NCBI GenBank assembly: GCA_012840015.1
Contig: DUMF01000028.1
Span: 1 to 64,000 of the forward strand
Length of the DNA stretch: 64,000 nucleotides
Direction: 5' to 3'
From: Bacillota bacterium
GTDB taxonomy: Bacteria > Bacillota > Sulfobacillia > DUMF01
Translations under genes and position numbers: made by a program
The notes under the pieces: generated by a model
Told to the model about the DNA's origin: nothing
What the model saw: only the letters and a program-made list of their open reading frames with translations
Database searches by the model: none
Part shown: positions 8,814 through 19,077 of the stretch, one piece after another
Position numbering within the stretch: position 1 is the first letter of the stretch
Layout: each line of letters starts with the position of its first letter

Positions 8814-9233
8814 TCATTGAACGACGAACTCAGTGAATAACACTCGTGTTACTTTGCCTTCATCGCCGAGCAGTCCGCTCAACCTTTGCGCCATTTCGGC
8901 GGCAAGCCGATCCATGCCTTCGGCACTAACTACCTCGTCCGACTTTTTGGAACGCAACACCCTCAAAATGGTATCCTTTACCTCTGACGAGCGCTTGTTC
9001 AGAGCTGCCGCCCCTTTTTTGCAATCTACTTCGATATCCACCTGTACTCGGATGTAACTATATGGTCCATTCGGTAAAAGATTGGTAACGAATTCTCCAC
9101 CTTGCACGAGAACTGGAGTATCTGATCGCGTGCCTGTGACCTTCGGAGAGCGTGCTTTGACGTAATACAGGCCACCTAGGCAAGTTACAGTCGCAAGTAT
9201 AAACAGGAACACTATCGTTTTTTTGTACCGCAC
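8814..9233 (-). CDS. fliL: Flagellar basal body-associated protein FliL
   Basis: 139 aa, single TM, FVTNLLPNGPYSYIRVQVDIEVD...LFTEFVVQ C-terminus. Confidence 0.92.
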   Translation of the reverse strand: MRYKKTIVFLFILATVTCLGGLYYVKARSPKVTGTRSDTPVLVQGGEFVTNLLPNGPYSYIRVQVDIEVDCKKGAAALNKRSSEVKDTILRVLRSKKSDEVVSAEGMDRLAAEMAQRLSGLLGDEGKVTRVLFTEFVVQ

Positions 9234-9238
9234 TTAGC

Positions 9239-9991
9239 CTACCTCCATTGCCCCGCTTCGGATTTTGAGAGCGTCATGGTGAGTATCACCAAGTCTACAC
9301 GCCGGTTCAATCTACGGGAGTCCTCGGAGGAGTTGGGCGCTACCGGACGATGCTCGCCATATCCGGCCGCTGACAGCCGGTCGGCAGGTAATCCGTTTTT
9401 CTCTGATAGGTACCGGACCACAGTGGTAGCCCGCACGCAGGACAGCTCCCAGTTGGATGGAAATTGAACTGTGGATATCGGAAGGTTGTCCGTATGCCCC
9501 TCTACCCGCACCTGATTCGGAAGGTTCAGGAGCACTTTGCTTATCTTGTCGAGTATCCTCTTCGCCCCTGGCTTCAAGTCTGCCTTACCCAAATCGAACA
9601 GCACCGTATCAGCAAATCTGAGCACTAGTCCCCTGCCCTCCATAGTGATGGTAACCGACCCGCCCAGTCCTTCGTCCGCAATGAGGGTTTGAAGTTGTTG
9701 CTTTGCCGCTTGGAGTTGTTCCATATCCTTCTTGGCCAGTTCCTCCAATAAGCTGTTTTCCAGCTCGGGAGCCATTTCTTCTAACTCCTGGAGGGAAATC
9801 TGTCCAGGCAATACACCCAAAGCGCCCTGAATCGACAGCACGGCCCTCTGAAACTTCTTCAAATTTATGGTAGACATCGCGAACAGAAGCACAAAAAAGC
9901 AAAGCAAGTTAGTGACCAGGTCGCTATACGTGGTCAACCATCGCGGCGCTGAGGTATCAACCTTGAATTGATCCTCCCGTTCTTTCCGCAA
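9239..9991 (-). CDS. motB: Flagellar stator MotB (OmpA-like peptidoglycan-binding domain)
   Basis: RWLTTYSDLVTNLLCFFVLLFAMS...VRVEGHTDNLPISTVQFPSNWELSCVRATTVVRYL. Confidence 0.96.
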   Translation of the reverse strand: MRKEREDQFKVDTSAPRWLTTYSDLVTNLLCFFVLLFAMSTINLKKFQRAVLSIQGALGVLPGQISLQELEEMAPELENSLLEELAKKDMEQLQAAKQQLQTLIADEGLGGSVTITMEGRGLVLRFADTVLFDLGKADLKPGAKRILDKISKVLLNLPNQVRVEGHTDNLPISTVQFPSNWELSCVRATTVVRYLSEKNGLPADRLSAAGYGEHRPVAPNSSEDSRRLNRRVDLVILTMTLSKSEAGQWR

Positions 9992-10781
9992 CTGTCTCCG
10001 CCTCCAATCTGGCCTTGCGGAACCTGTACCGATCCCGGCTGCTGGGCATCAAGAAGCATTTCATTTTCTCCTCAACGAGGCGCGGATTATCCCCGGCTTG
10101 TATCGCAAGTATTCCCTCGAGCAAAAGCTGCTTGAACAACACCTCTTCTCCCGATTTGACGCGGAGCTTGGCTGCCACCGGGATGAATACAAGGTTAGCC
10201 AAAACGGAGCCATAAAACGTTGTCACCAAGGCTACCGCCAATGAAGGCCCTATCGTCTCCGGTTTATCCAAGCTACGCAACATTTGGATCAAACCGATTA
10301 TCGTACCCAACATCCCGAAGGCCGGCGCTGAGTTCCCCATGCTTTCGAATATTCCCTGGCCTTGTTTGTGCCGCTGCTCGCTGTAATAAATATCGCTTTC
10401 CAGTATCTCCCTTACCGCTTCCGCGGGGGTGCCGTCGATGACCAACTGAAGCCCACGCCGAAGGAAGGGATCACCTATTTCAGCGGCTTTTTCTTCCAGG
10501 GCGAGAAGTCCCTCCCTGCGGGCGCGTTCGGACAACGAGACCATAAGCGCTATGGTCTCTTCTGGATCCATTCCGCCCCCAATGAAGGCGTTCTTTAGTA
10601 CCCCCAACACCCTTACCAGTTTTGGAAGCGGGTAGGCGATCAGCGTGGCGGCGATAGTACCACCGATCGTGATCATCACGGACGGTACGTCCCAAAAAGC
10701 TCTAAGCGATCCTCCCATAGTAAGAGATATGGCTAGCAAGGCTATACCTGATACCACGCCCAGCAATGTAGCTCGATCCAC
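9957..10781 (-). CDS. motA: Flagellar stator MotA
   Basis: 274 aa; DVPSVMITIGGTIAATLIAYP...FESMGNSAPAFGMLGTIIGLIQMLRSLDKPETIGPSLAVALVTTFYGSVLANL. Confidence 0.97.
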   Translation of the reverse strand: MDRATLLGVVSGIALLAISLTMGGSLRAFWDVPSVMITIGGTIAATLIAYPLPKLVRVLGVLKNAFIGGGMDPEETIALMVSLSERARREGLLALEEKAAEIGDPFLRRGLQLVIDGTPAEAVREILESDIYYSEQRHKQGQGIFESMGNSAPAFGMLGTIIGLIQMLRSLDKPETIGPSLAVALVTTFYGSVLANLVFIPVAAKLRVKSGEEVLFKQLLLEGILAIQAGDNPRLVEEKMKCFLMPSSRDRYRFRKARLEAETVAERTGGSIQG

Positions 10782-10804
10782 CTGATCCCACCCCGCCTTT
10801 TCAC

Positions 10805-12034
10805 TCAGGAGCGTTTAAGGTTCACGAGCTCCTGAAGCATTTCATCAGAAGCCGTGATCACGCGCGAGTTGGCCTGGAAGCCCCGCTGCGTCGTGATCAT
10901 TGCAGTGAACTCGTTGGCCAGATCTACGTTAGATAACTCTAGCGCTGAAGGCGCAATCTTCCCTCGTCCACCGCTACCCGGCTGATCTATCTGCCTGGGG
11001 CCGGAGTTATTCGACTCCTCATAGACTCCCGCGCCGCTCTTGCTTAGGCCCCCTGGGTTCGGGAACATGGCCAATGCCACCTGCGCCAACGGTCGTGATA
11101 ACCCGTTTGAATACACGCCACTGATCACCCCAAGCTCATCCACACTCACTGTCTCCAGAGAACCTGGTGGGGCTCCATCCCTTTCTGCCAGCTCCACCGT
11201 AGAATCATCCGCGTTTTGCGTAACACGGCTGAAATCCATCTGTATTGTGAGATTGTTTGCGCCGAGAGCACTCAAGTCAACCGTTACTGGGTCCACTACT
11301 ATGGAAGACTGAAGATTTCCCGTAGTGTCGAATACCAGATGGCCGCTACCACTGGCCGTTACTCCGCCGCTACCCGAAACCGACCAATCCCATTTGTTGA
11401 CGTCTACCTTGGTAAAAGTCACGGTTAGCTGGTGCGCATTGCCGAGGGAATCGAAGGCTACCATGGAAGTCGTTCTCGTGGTGCCATTAACGGCTCTGGA
11501 ATCGAGGTTATGATACCAAGCCGCCCTCGTGGTGGGCGTCGCGTTAATTTGCTGCCCGATCGGAATAGTGATCGCAGTCAGCGTACTGTCAGTTCTCGTG
11601 CCGAATACCCCGTTTGTAGCCATCCAACCCAAAACACGACGGCCGGCCGAATCTACCAGTACCCCGTTAGCGTCCAAATCGAAGTTCCCAGCCCTAGTGT
11701 AATATCTCCTTTCCCCTTCCTTGAGCACGAAGAAACCGTTACCTTCGATAGCCATATCTGTGATTCGGCCCGATGGTTGAAGGTTGCCTTGGCTGTGAAT
11801 CGTATCCACCGAAGAAAGTGAAACTCCCAGCCCGACTTGCTGTGGGTTGGTACCACCCTGAGCACCCGTAGGCGAAGAAGCACCCTTGATGGTTTGGCTG
11901 AACATCTCCTTGAATATCACCCGGCTGGTCTTATATCCCACAGTGTTTACGTTAGCGATATTCTCCCCAATCACGTCCATGGCAGTTTGGTGAGACCTCA
12001 ATCCCGAAACCGCCGAGAACAATGAACGCATCAT
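10805..12034 (-). CDS. flgE: Flagellar hook protein FlgE
   Basis: MMRSLFSAVSGLRSHQTAMDVIGENIANVNTVGYKTSRVIFKEMF...; C-terminal SNVDLANEFTAMITTQRGFQANSRVITASDEMLQELVNLKR. Confidence 0.96.
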   Translation of the reverse strand: MMRSLFSAVSGLRSHQTAMDVIGENIANVNTVGYKTSRVIFKEMFSQTIKGASSPTGAQGGTNPQQVGLGVSLSSVDTIHSQGNLQPSGRITDMAIEGNGFFVLKEGERRYYTRAGNFDLDANGVLVDSAGRRVLGWMATNGVFGTRTDSTLTAITIPIGQQINATPTTRAAWYHNLDSRAVNGTTRTTSMVAFDSLGNAHQLTVTFTKVDVNKWDWSVSGSGGVTASGSGHLVFDTTGNLQSSIVVDPVTVDLSALGANNLTIQMDFSRVTQNADDSTVELAERDGAPPGSLETVSVDELGVISGVYSNGLSRPLAQVALAMFPNPGGLSKSGAGVYEESNNSGPRQIDQPGSGGRGKIAPSALELSNVDLANEFTAMITTQRGFQANSRVITASDEMLQELVNLKRS

Positions 12035-12084
12035 TTTCAGTAGCACCCCCATTTGGGCCCCCATAAAGGTCCAGCCCGAGAGAT

Positions 12085-12471
12085 CTATAAAACGACTACA
12101 GAGTCAATGTTCGTAAATATCCCGTGCTGTCTCCTCTGCTTACTGACAGCAGTCACGACTGTCATGCTATCCACGTTGACGACGAACGCCATGTCCTCTA
12201 ACAATACCAGGCAGTCCCTACTACGCTTACTTGCGGCCAACCGCACAGCTTCTTCAAGCTTGGCGACCTCTTCGTCCTCCAGCGACCGGCCCTCAGCCTG
12301 CAACCGCCTCGCTGCGTGTCCGGATAGCTTCAGGGCTTCAGCAGCGACGGCAAGCTCCGCGGAAAACGCCCTTCCCACGCGTTGGGTCCGGTCAGCTGCG
12401 CACCGGCATACGCCTTCTCTTACACGCCCGTTGTCGGCGCACGGGCTAACGGCGAGGCCTTCACTTCTCAC
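12085..12471 (-). CDS. Flagellar operon protein (TIGR02530-like)
   Basis: Position between flgD and flgE; C-terminus RSRDCLVLLEDMAFVVNVDSMTVVTAVSKQRRQHGIFTNIDSVVVL. Confidence 0.85.
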   Translation of the reverse strand: MRSEGLAVSPCADNGRVREGVCRCAADRTQRVGRAFSAELAVAAEALKLSGHAARRLQAEGRSLEDEEVAKLEEAVRLAASKRSRDCLVLLEDMAFVVNVDSMTVVTAVSKQRRQHGIFTNIDSVVVL

Positions 12472-12848
12472 CTTTCATCCTCCTTCACCTCGAGAAGCGA
12501 ATCCAACTGGTAAAGCTTCCCTCCAACGCAAATTTCCGGCCACCCTCGTTCGAAGGAAATCGACTCAACGATGCCCTCCACCGGCGTGGAGTCTGCGCCG
12601 TCTTTCAGCTTCACGCTCCTCCCAAGCACGTTGGCAGCAAGCTGTAATTTCTGCGCCTGGTCCAAATACTCTATCTGCGAAAACTGGGCGAGCTGTGACA
12701 CGAACTCCGCATTCTTCATTGGCTCAAGTGGGTTCTGGTTCGAAAGCTCCGCGCAGAGCACTCGGAGGAAATCCTTCCTACTCATCCCAGGCTTGGCGTT
12801 TTCAATCTGTGGCGCTGTCGCCGCCGTGCTTCGCACTCCGCCTATCAT
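12468..12848 (-). CDS. flgD: Flagellar hook assembly (capping) protein FlgD
   Basis: SRKDFLRVLCAELSNQNPLEPMKNAEFVSQLAQFSQIE. Confidence 0.95.
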   Translation of the reverse strand: MIGGVRSTAATAPQIENAKPGMSRKDFLRVLCAELSNQNPLEPMKNAEFVSQLAQFSQIEYLDQAQKLQLAANVLGRSVKLKDGADSTPVEGIVESISFERGWPEICVGGKLYQLDSLLEVKEDER

Positions 12849-12859
12849 CTGCTTCCCTC

Positions 12860-13996
12860 CTACACCAGTTCATCCAGGTCGCTTTGTTTCTGCCTCTTAA
12901 GGGGCCACGTGCCCTTAGGCTTAGCCAGCTCGTCAGCGTGGCGTTGAGACTCCTGGCCCGCGGAGTACCAGCCATGTGCATTACTTTCATAGCCGGTCTT
13001 CCATCCATCGAGCGAGCCATCCACTTCGAGTCCATCAGCTCGAAACCCTGAGTCCGCGAGCTGTTGCTTCAACCCCTCCAGACCAGCCTGAAGTTCTTGC
13101 CTCAATTCGCGGCTAACAGTGGATAGCCTGCCTGTAACCTCGTTCTGATGAACCGCCAGCTTCACCGTCACCTCGCTTTGCTTACCGCGGTCCACAATGA
13201 GTCTCACAGTGCGGGCTACTGGATCGTGGAATTCACGCTCCTTTTCCAGGAAGGGACTCTTCGCACTTCTTACAATCTCACCCGTGTTGGGCCCCTTCGT
13301 TGTGCTCTGGCCTCTCTGGCGAACGTACGCTGTGGCCTCTCCCCGGGGCAAATGTGGGGCCTCTTCGGCGCGCCGGCGGCGAGTCTCGCCGGTATCGGCC
13401 TGCGGAACCCTGCGCTGAACCCGCTGAATCTCAGGCTCGCGAACTTCGCCTTCGCCCCCACCATCGGGACGTTGGGTTTGTATCTGGTTAGCTTGTTCAC
13501 TGCTGCGATCCAAGACCTGTACAGGGTTATCCTGGAGAGCCACCGTACCATCATCGCCCGTCAGGGTTTCGTGAGCTTGCACCACCTGTATCGCGGGCAT
13601 CGTGGCTGTGACTTCCACCACCTGAGCCTCCGGCGGCGCCGGCGCAACCGTGGAATCAAGCCTCTCCTGGCCGCCTGAAGACTCCAAACTCGGGGGCTTC
13701 AGCGGCTCCAACATGATACCCGGCAAATTGTGTCTAATCAACGGCTCACCCGCTGCAGCAACGTGCTCAGGAACCGGCTGTGTCGGGGCCGGCGCCTGGA
13801 GGGATCCCCCTTCATCGGGTGAGGCCAGCGGCAGGACCAGTTCCGAGCTGGCCTGGAATTGCACACTGGCCCCCAAACAGGTGAGTAGAAGCTGCAATTG
13901 TTGCTCAAACCACCCTTGGAGCTCCTGCTTTTTCGCCGGAGGAAACCCGGGTACCAAACCCTTGCAGTCCCCGGTACGCAGCGCACTGACCGTCAT
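12860..13996 (-). CDS. fliK: Flagellar hook-length control protein FliK
   Basis: 378 aa, P/Q/E-rich middle and C-terminal VTVKLAVHQNEVTGRLSTVSRELRQELQAGLEGLKQQLADSGFRADGLEV. Confidence 0.88.
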   Translation of the reverse strand: MTVSALRTGDCKGLVPGFPPAKKQELQGWFEQQLQLLLTCLGASVQFQASSELVLPLASPDEGGSLQAPAPTQPVPEHVAAAGEPLIRHNLPGIMLEPLKPPSLESSGGQERLDSTVAPAPPEAQVVEVTATMPAIQVVQAHETLTGDDGTVALQDNPVQVLDRSSEQANQIQTQRPDGGGEGEVREPEIQRVQRRVPQADTGETRRRRAEEAPHLPRGEATAYVRQRGQSTTKGPNTGEIVRSAKSPFLEKEREFHDPVARTVRLIVDRGKQSEVTVKLAVHQNEVTGRLSTVSRELRQELQAGLEGLKQQLADSGFRADGLEVDGSLDGWKTGYESNAHGWYSAGQESQRHADELAKPKGTWPLKRQKQSDLDELV

Positions 13997-14022
13997 TCAA
14001 CCACCTCCTCCCTTGAGCCGTT

Positions 14023-14457
14023 TCAACGTTGGTGGAATCTCGCACCGATATCGTCTAGCTCTATCTGAGCTTTTCGGGCCTCCTCTGCCGTAAAGAGTGC
14101 ATGTTGTCTATCAAAGAGATTCTCCAGGATCTTCACCTCGCGCCTCGCCCCTAGAGTTTCCTGACGCTTCCTGTTTACCAGTTCAGAGGCCGCCTTTACT
14201 CGTTGCACCTGAGAGCATCTTCTGGCTTTTAGGTTAAAGAAGTAGCCCACGCAAACCTCCATTTCATCGACAGAAACCGGCTTCTGCCACCGGTCGCCTA
14301 TATTCTTCTCAGTGCGCTGAGCCTCTTGGTCGATTGAAGCAAGTTCCCCTTCCTCCCGGCGTAAAGCCGCGGTAGCCCTTGCCAGTTCAGCCCGCTTTAC
14401 GTCGAGGACAGTCCCTTTCGCATCCTTGACCTTCTGTAGGCGAAATTTAAATCGCAC
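14023..14457 (-). CDS. fliJ: Flagellar export protein FliJ
   Basis: 144 aa coiled coil MRFKFRLQKVKDAKGTVLDVKRAELARATAALRREE, directly after fliI. Confidence 0.88.
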   Translation of the reverse strand: MRFKFRLQKVKDAKGTVLDVKRAELARATAALRREEGELASIDQEAQRTEKNIGDRWQKPVSVDEMEVCVGYFFNLKARRCSQVQRVKAASELVNRKRQETLGARREVKILENLFDRQHALFTAEEARKAQIELDDIGARFHQR

Positions 14458-14460
14458 CGC

Positions 14461-15771
14461 TCAATCCTCCCCTGACTCGAAAAGCGCAGCCAGTTTGCGC
14501 CTACATTCAGCCAGGCTTTCCTTTTCGGTGACCTTCTGACACAAGAAGGCAGTCACTGGCTTTATCATCTTCAGAGCGTAATCAATATCGGGGTTGCTGC
14601 CAGGGACGTAAGCCCCAATGTTTACGAGGTCTTCAGCTTCCTTGTATGTGGCCAGAATGCTCCTCAGCCGGATGGCCAATTCCATGTGGCGTTGGTCCAC
14701 CACGTCCACCATTAACCGGGAGATACTCGAAAGTACATCTATCGCAGGATAGTGCCCTTTGGAAGCGAGCTGCCTCGAAAGCACTATGTGGCCGTCCAAG
14801 ATTCCACGTACTGCATCAGCAATTGGTTCGTTCATATCGTCTCCGTCCACCAGCACGGTATAGAAACCCGTGATACTGCCCCGGGCGGCAGTCCCACTCC
14901 TTTCAAGAAGGCGCGGTAACAACGCAAATACGGAGGGGGTGTAACCGCGGGTGGTAGGAGGTTCACCGGCTGCAAGTCCCACCTCCCGCTGCGCCATAGC
15001 GAAACGCGTGACCGAGTCCATCATGAGCATTACGTCCATTCCGAGGTCCCTGAAGTACTCGGCAATTGCAGTCGCTGCGAATGCGGCCTTAATCCTTACC
15101 ATCGGTGGCTCGTCCGAGGTAGCCACAACCACCACCGACCTGGCCAGTCCCTCCGGGCCTAAGTCTTTTTCGACGAACTGCCTTACTTCCCGCCCTCGTT
15201 CTCCGACCAGCGCAACGACGTTGACCTCGGCCGCAGTATTCCTGGCGATCATCCCCATTAAGGTGCTCTTACCTACCCCCGAGCCTGAAAAGATGCCTAT
15301 TCTTTGACCTTTACCGCACGTGAGCAAACCGTCAATCGCCCTTACGCCCACTTCGATTGCCTCGGAAACGCGCTTTCGGCTCATTGGATCGGGGGAATGC
15401 CGCGTAAGCGGATACAACGCTTCCACAGCGATGGGGCCAAGACCGTCCAAGGGTTGCCCGAACGCGTTCACCACCCTGCCCAGCAGCCCGCGGCCAACTC
15501 CAATCGTAAGCTGGCGCCCTTTCGCTCTCACCGCATCACCTGCGCTGGTACCCTCAAGCTCCCCAAGCGGCATTAGTAACACCCTTTCCCCTCTGAACCC
15601 CACTACTTCGGCCAGCAGCTTGCTCCCGTCGGACTTCTCGATCTTGCATATTTCTCCCAGCTTCACCTTTGGGCCCATAGATTCTACAACCAGGCCCGTC
15701 ACCTGTGCTACCCTACCAAGTCTGGTATACGGGTTGGCACGATTGAGCTCATCGCGTAAGGCCAGTTTCAT
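14461..15771 (-). CDS. fliI: Flagellum-specific ATPase FliI
   Basis: Walker A GIFSGSGVGKSTLMGMIARN; VALVGERGREVRQFVE; start trimmed to MKLALRDELNRANPYTRLG. Confidence 0.97.
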   Translation of the reverse strand: MKLALRDELNRANPYTRLGRVAQVTGLVVESMGPKVKLGEICKIEKSDGSKLLAEVVGFRGERVLLMPLGELEGTSAGDAVRAKGRQLTIGVGRGLLGRVVNAFGQPLDGLGPIAVEALYPLTRHSPDPMSRKRVSEAIEVGVRAIDGLLTCGKGQRIGIFSGSGVGKSTLMGMIARNTAAEVNVVALVGERGREVRQFVEKDLGPEGLARSVVVVATSDEPPMVRIKAAFAATAIAEYFRDLGMDVMLMMDSVTRFAMAQREVGLAAGEPPTTRGYTPSVFALLPRLLERSGTAARGSITGFYTVLVDGDDMNEPIADAVRGILDGHIVLSRQLASKGHYPAIDVLSSISRLMVDVVDQRHMELAIRLRSILATYKEAEDLVNIGAYVPGSNPDIDYALKMIKPVTAFLCQKVTEKESLAECRRKLAALFESGED

Positions 15772-16493
15772 GACGCTTTCGCTGTCTCCTCCCGTACGGT
15801 GGTCAGAATCTCCATAAGTTGCTCCTTGATGTTCGCCAGTTGAGTCTCGATCGTTCCATCCACCGACCCGGCAGGGCTCTCCACGATGCACCCACCCTTT
15901 GATACGCCGTCGTCTCCTTGGAGGCAGATGTCATGCCCACAGAGCTCTCTCAATTGATTCAGTCTTTGGCTTATCACCTCTAAGTCGCCCGGGTTCACCC
16001 TGAGGCTAACCGGAGGTTCCGATCCTGCGTTTAAGATGGCTTCCTTTGTAACCCGCAACACGGTTTCCGGATCGATCTCCACAGATTTTTTAACGATTTT
16101 GCCTGCTACATCACACGCCAAGGATACGATTTCCGGCTCGAGCTCCTGTAAAGCCTGCTGCCGGGCCCTGCTCATCTCCCCAACCAGCTCTTCGGCTTTT
16201 TTGATCAAGTCAGCGAGCATGTCCAAACCTCGCCGCATTCCTTCTTCGTACCCCTTCTTAAAACCCTCATCGCACGCTGTTTTAATCGCGGCGCTTCTCT
16301 CCCGCTCGATGGCCGCCCTAGCCTCCTCGAGCAGACCGGCTGCTTTCTTTTTGGCTTCCTCGAGCACCTGCTCGCTGTACACGCCCTGCTCACGCGACGT
16401 TTCGGGCTCCTCGATAGCTTGGGGACGTGCGCTGGGGATAACCACTTCGTGCGCGTCCAGTTCGGTCATCCAGCTTTTGATCACGCTACACAA
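15768..16493 (-). CDS. fliH: Flagellar assembly protein FliH
   Basis: Coiled coil N-terminus, C-terminal VSLACDVAGKIVKKSVEIDPETVLRVTKEAILNAG...; order fliG-fliH-fliI. Confidence 0.92.
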   Translation of the reverse strand: MCSVIKSWMTELDAHEVVIPSARPQAIEEPETSREQGVYSEQVLEEAKKKAAGLLEEARAAIERERSAAIKTACDEGFKKGYEEGMRRGLDMLADLIKKAEELVGEMSRARQQALQELEPEIVSLACDVAGKIVKKSVEIDPETVLRVTKEAILNAGSEPPVSLRVNPGDLEVISQRLNQLRELCGHDICLQGDDGVSKGGCIVESPAGSVDGTIETQLANIKEQLMEILTTVREETAKAS

Positions 16494-17523
16494 TTACCTC
16501 GTCGCCTCCACCACGGCTGACGATGATCTCTCCCTCGGCTTCCAGCCGCCTGATAAGGCTCACGATTTTCTGTTGTGCTTCTTCCACTTGCTTCAACCGT
16601 ACCGGGCCGAGGTACTGCAGGTTCTCTTTGAGGTTCTCCTGCGCTCTCGTTGATAGGTTCTTCATGATCTTCTTTCTCACTTCTTCACTGGCACCTTTGA
16701 GCGCAACAGGCAGATCTTTCTCTATATCCACTTCCCTGAGTACTCTCTGAATTGAACGGTCGTCCAAGAGCACAATGTCCTCGAACAGGAACATGCGCTT
16801 CTTTATCTCCTCGGCAAGTTCGGGATCTTCGGCCTCAAGATTTTCTAATATGAGCTTTTCTGTGGCCCTGTCCACCTTGTTCAGCATCCCCACGATGGTT
16901 TGAAGTCCGCCTGGAGCCGTATACTCCCTGTCCACCAGGGAAGACATCTTCCTTTGGAGTACTTTCTCTACCTCCGCCACGACGGAAGGGGATGTTCGGT
17001 CCATAGTGGCAATGCGCTTGGCCACATCGATCTGCACTCGGGGTTCCAGCGCCCCCAACACGGCCGCCGCTTTTTCTGGATCTAAGTAAGAAAGGATGAG
17101 TGCAATGGTCTGCGGATGCTCATCATGCAAGAAATTGATCAGTTCTGCAGGACCCGTTTTTCGGATGAATTCAAACGGCCTAACTTGCAAAGAATCCACC
17201 AGTTTGCGGATGATCTCAAGTGCCTTCTGGAGACCTACCGCTTTTTCCAGGACGTCCTTTGCGTACTCAAGCCCACCCTCGTCGATATACCGTTTGGCGA
17301 GGCACAGCTCCTTGAACTCACTTAGCACTTCGTCCCGCACCTCGGGTGGCACGCGTCTGATCATCGCGATTTCCTTGGCCAACACTTCTATTTCTGATTC
17401 CCGCAGGTACCGAAACACCTTGGCCGATAGTTCCGACCCCAGGCTGATGAGGAGTATAGCGGCTTTTTGCCTTCCGGCTACACCCTTGCTCAGAGTGCTC
17501 ACCTCCGTTCCTCGGAGAGCCAT
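16486..17523 (-). CDS. fliG: Flagellar motor switch protein FliG
   Basis: QKAAILLISLGSELSAKVFRYLRESEIE...FLHDEHPQTIALILSYLDPEKAAAVL...MFLFEDIVLLDDRSIQRVLREVD. Confidence 0.98.
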   Translation of the reverse strand: MALRGTEVSTLSKGVAGRQKAAILLISLGSELSAKVFRYLRESEIEVLAKEIAMIRRVPPEVRDEVLSEFKELCLAKRYIDEGGLEYAKDVLEKAVGLQKALEIIRKLVDSLQVRPFEFIRKTGPAELINFLHDEHPQTIALILSYLDPEKAAAVLGALEPRVQIDVAKRIATMDRTSPSVVAEVEKVLQRKMSSLVDREYTAPGGLQTIVGMLNKVDRATEKLILENLEAEDPELAEEIKKRMFLFEDIVLLDDRSIQRVLREVDIEKDLPVALKGASEEVRKKIMKNLSTRAQENLKENLQYLGPVRLKQVEEAQQKIVSLIRRLEAEGEIIVSRGGGDEVIV

Positions 17524-19073
17524 CCACGTAACAGCTGCGCCACTGTCTCGGGATGAGTACGTGCCAGCTCTTCAATTTCTTTCTTCAACTTCTCTGACTC
17601 GGTCTCAGGCTCCGGGGGTTCAGCCTTGACACCCGTGGGAACCTCAACAGGTACCTGCTCTGTAAGTGGCACTCCTTCTGCCGGAGTTTGAACTTGTGGA
17701 GCGTGCTTCCGTCGACGCGCCAGCATCAGGAGTAAAAAGGCTAACGCTCCTAAGCTGCCTGCACCCGCGGGTAAGGCCCACTTGGGGAGCTTAGCAAGGC
17801 CTACCGCCGGCTGCTTGGTCTCCTGTTGCTGCTTCAGCATGTCAGCGAGAGATGTATCGAATGGCATGCCCACCACGCTTACCTGATCGCGCCTGGCAGC
17901 GTCGAAGCCTATGGCGGCGCTCACGAGAGTCTCCACGTCTTTGGCCTGGTTTGCGTCCAGTTCTTTGTTCAAAAGCACCGCCACGCTGAGGCGTTTGACT
18001 GTTCCAGGCGCGACAGACACTTGCTCCCTTACTTCGTTGATCTCATAGTTTCGAGTAATTTCGTTCTTGGTGTACTCGGATTGCTGCGGCGAGCCCACCC
18101 CCTGGAAGCCTGGGATATTCGATGGAGTACCCGCCGGGCCACCTGGCACAGACCCAGTCCCCCGAAAAGTCTCTTGTAGCTGGTGTATACTTCGTGCTAT
18201 CCCTTCCTGGTCAACTACCGGGGAGAACATAGCTCGCGTCACTGTGGCCTTATCCAGGTTGAGTTCAGCATTTACCCGCACCGCAACGTTACCGGCTCCA
18301 ACCACACGTTCCAGCATGGATCTGATTCCATCCTCCAGGGTTTTCTCGAATTCTCGTTTGATTTGCAGTGCGGTCGATGGCGTCGCTTCCGAACTGGCCT
18401 GATCTACTTCTTTCCCCTGAAGAACCGTGCCAGTGTAGTCGACCACAACTACGTTTTCCGGGCTTAGATCTTGCACGCTTTTCGATACAAGGTGAATTAT
18501 TCCAGAGACCTGTTCCTTACTGAGCTGTACTCCTGGCCTGAGCTTAACGAAGACTGCCGCCGAAGCCGGCTTGGACTTGGTGATGAATACGCTTTCCTCG
18601 GGAAGGGCTACGTGTACCCTCGCTTCTTCTACCCCTTCGATCTCCGTAATCGTCCTCGCAAGCTCTCCCTGCAATGCCCTAAGGTAGTTCGTACGGCGCT
18701 CGAAGTCAGTGGACGTCACCTTCGATTGGTCTAACAGCTCAAACCCCACAGAGCCGCCTTTAGGGAGTCCTTGAGAGGCCAGTTGTAACCTTACCTTGTA
18801 TACCTGGTCCTTCGGAACCAAAATAGTCTCGCCGGAGCCTCCCAACTTGTAAGGCACCTTCTGCCCTTCCAACCATGTCACGATGTCAGCACTATCTTTC
18901 AGTTTGAGATTGGAGAAGAGCACTTCGTATGCCGGACCTTTGGCGGAAATCGCTACCCAAACCGCAAGGGCACCTACTACCGCTAGGCTCAGAATAGTAG
19001 CCAGGTGCCGCTTCGGCTTATCCATCTCTCGCCATATGCCCATTAATCGCCCAAAAGCTTTTCCTAGTTCCAA
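17499..19073 (-). CDS. fliF: Flagellar MS-ring protein FliF
   Basis: 524 aa; YEVLFSNLKLKDSADIVTWLEGQKVPYKLGGSGETILVPKDQVYKVRLQLASQGLP. Confidence 0.98.
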   Translation of the reverse strand: MELGKAFGRLMGIWREMDKPKRHLATILSLAVVGALAVWVAISAKGPAYEVLFSNLKLKDSADIVTWLEGQKVPYKLGGSGETILVPKDQVYKVRLQLASQGLPKGGSVGFELLDQSKVTSTDFERRTNYLRALQGELARTITEIEGVEEARVHVALPEESVFITKSKPASAAVFVKLRPGVQLSKEQVSGIIHLVSKSVQDLSPENVVVVDYTGTVLQGKEVDQASSEATPSTALQIKREFEKTLEDGIRSMLERVVGAGNVAVRVNAELNLDKATVTRAMFSPVVDQEGIARSIHQLQETFRGTGSVPGGPAGTPSNIPGFQGVGSPQQSEYTKNEITRNYEINEVREQVSVAPGTVKRLSVAVLLNKELDANQAKDVETLVSAAIGFDAARRDQVSVVGMPFDTSLADMLKQQQETKQPAVGLAKLPKWALPAGAGSLGALAFLLLMLARRRKHAPQVQTPAEGVPLTEQVPVEVPTGVKAEPPEPETESEKLKKEIEELARTHPETVAQLLRGWLSEERR

Positions 19074-19077
19074 ACCG

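Noticed and set aside
12053-13678. Long plus-strand ORFs (332 aa at 12053..13051, 176 aa at 13148..13678) opposite flgD/fliK
   Set aside because: Antisense shadow ORFs over well-supported flagellar genes; R/S/P-rich translation typical of reverse-frame reading.
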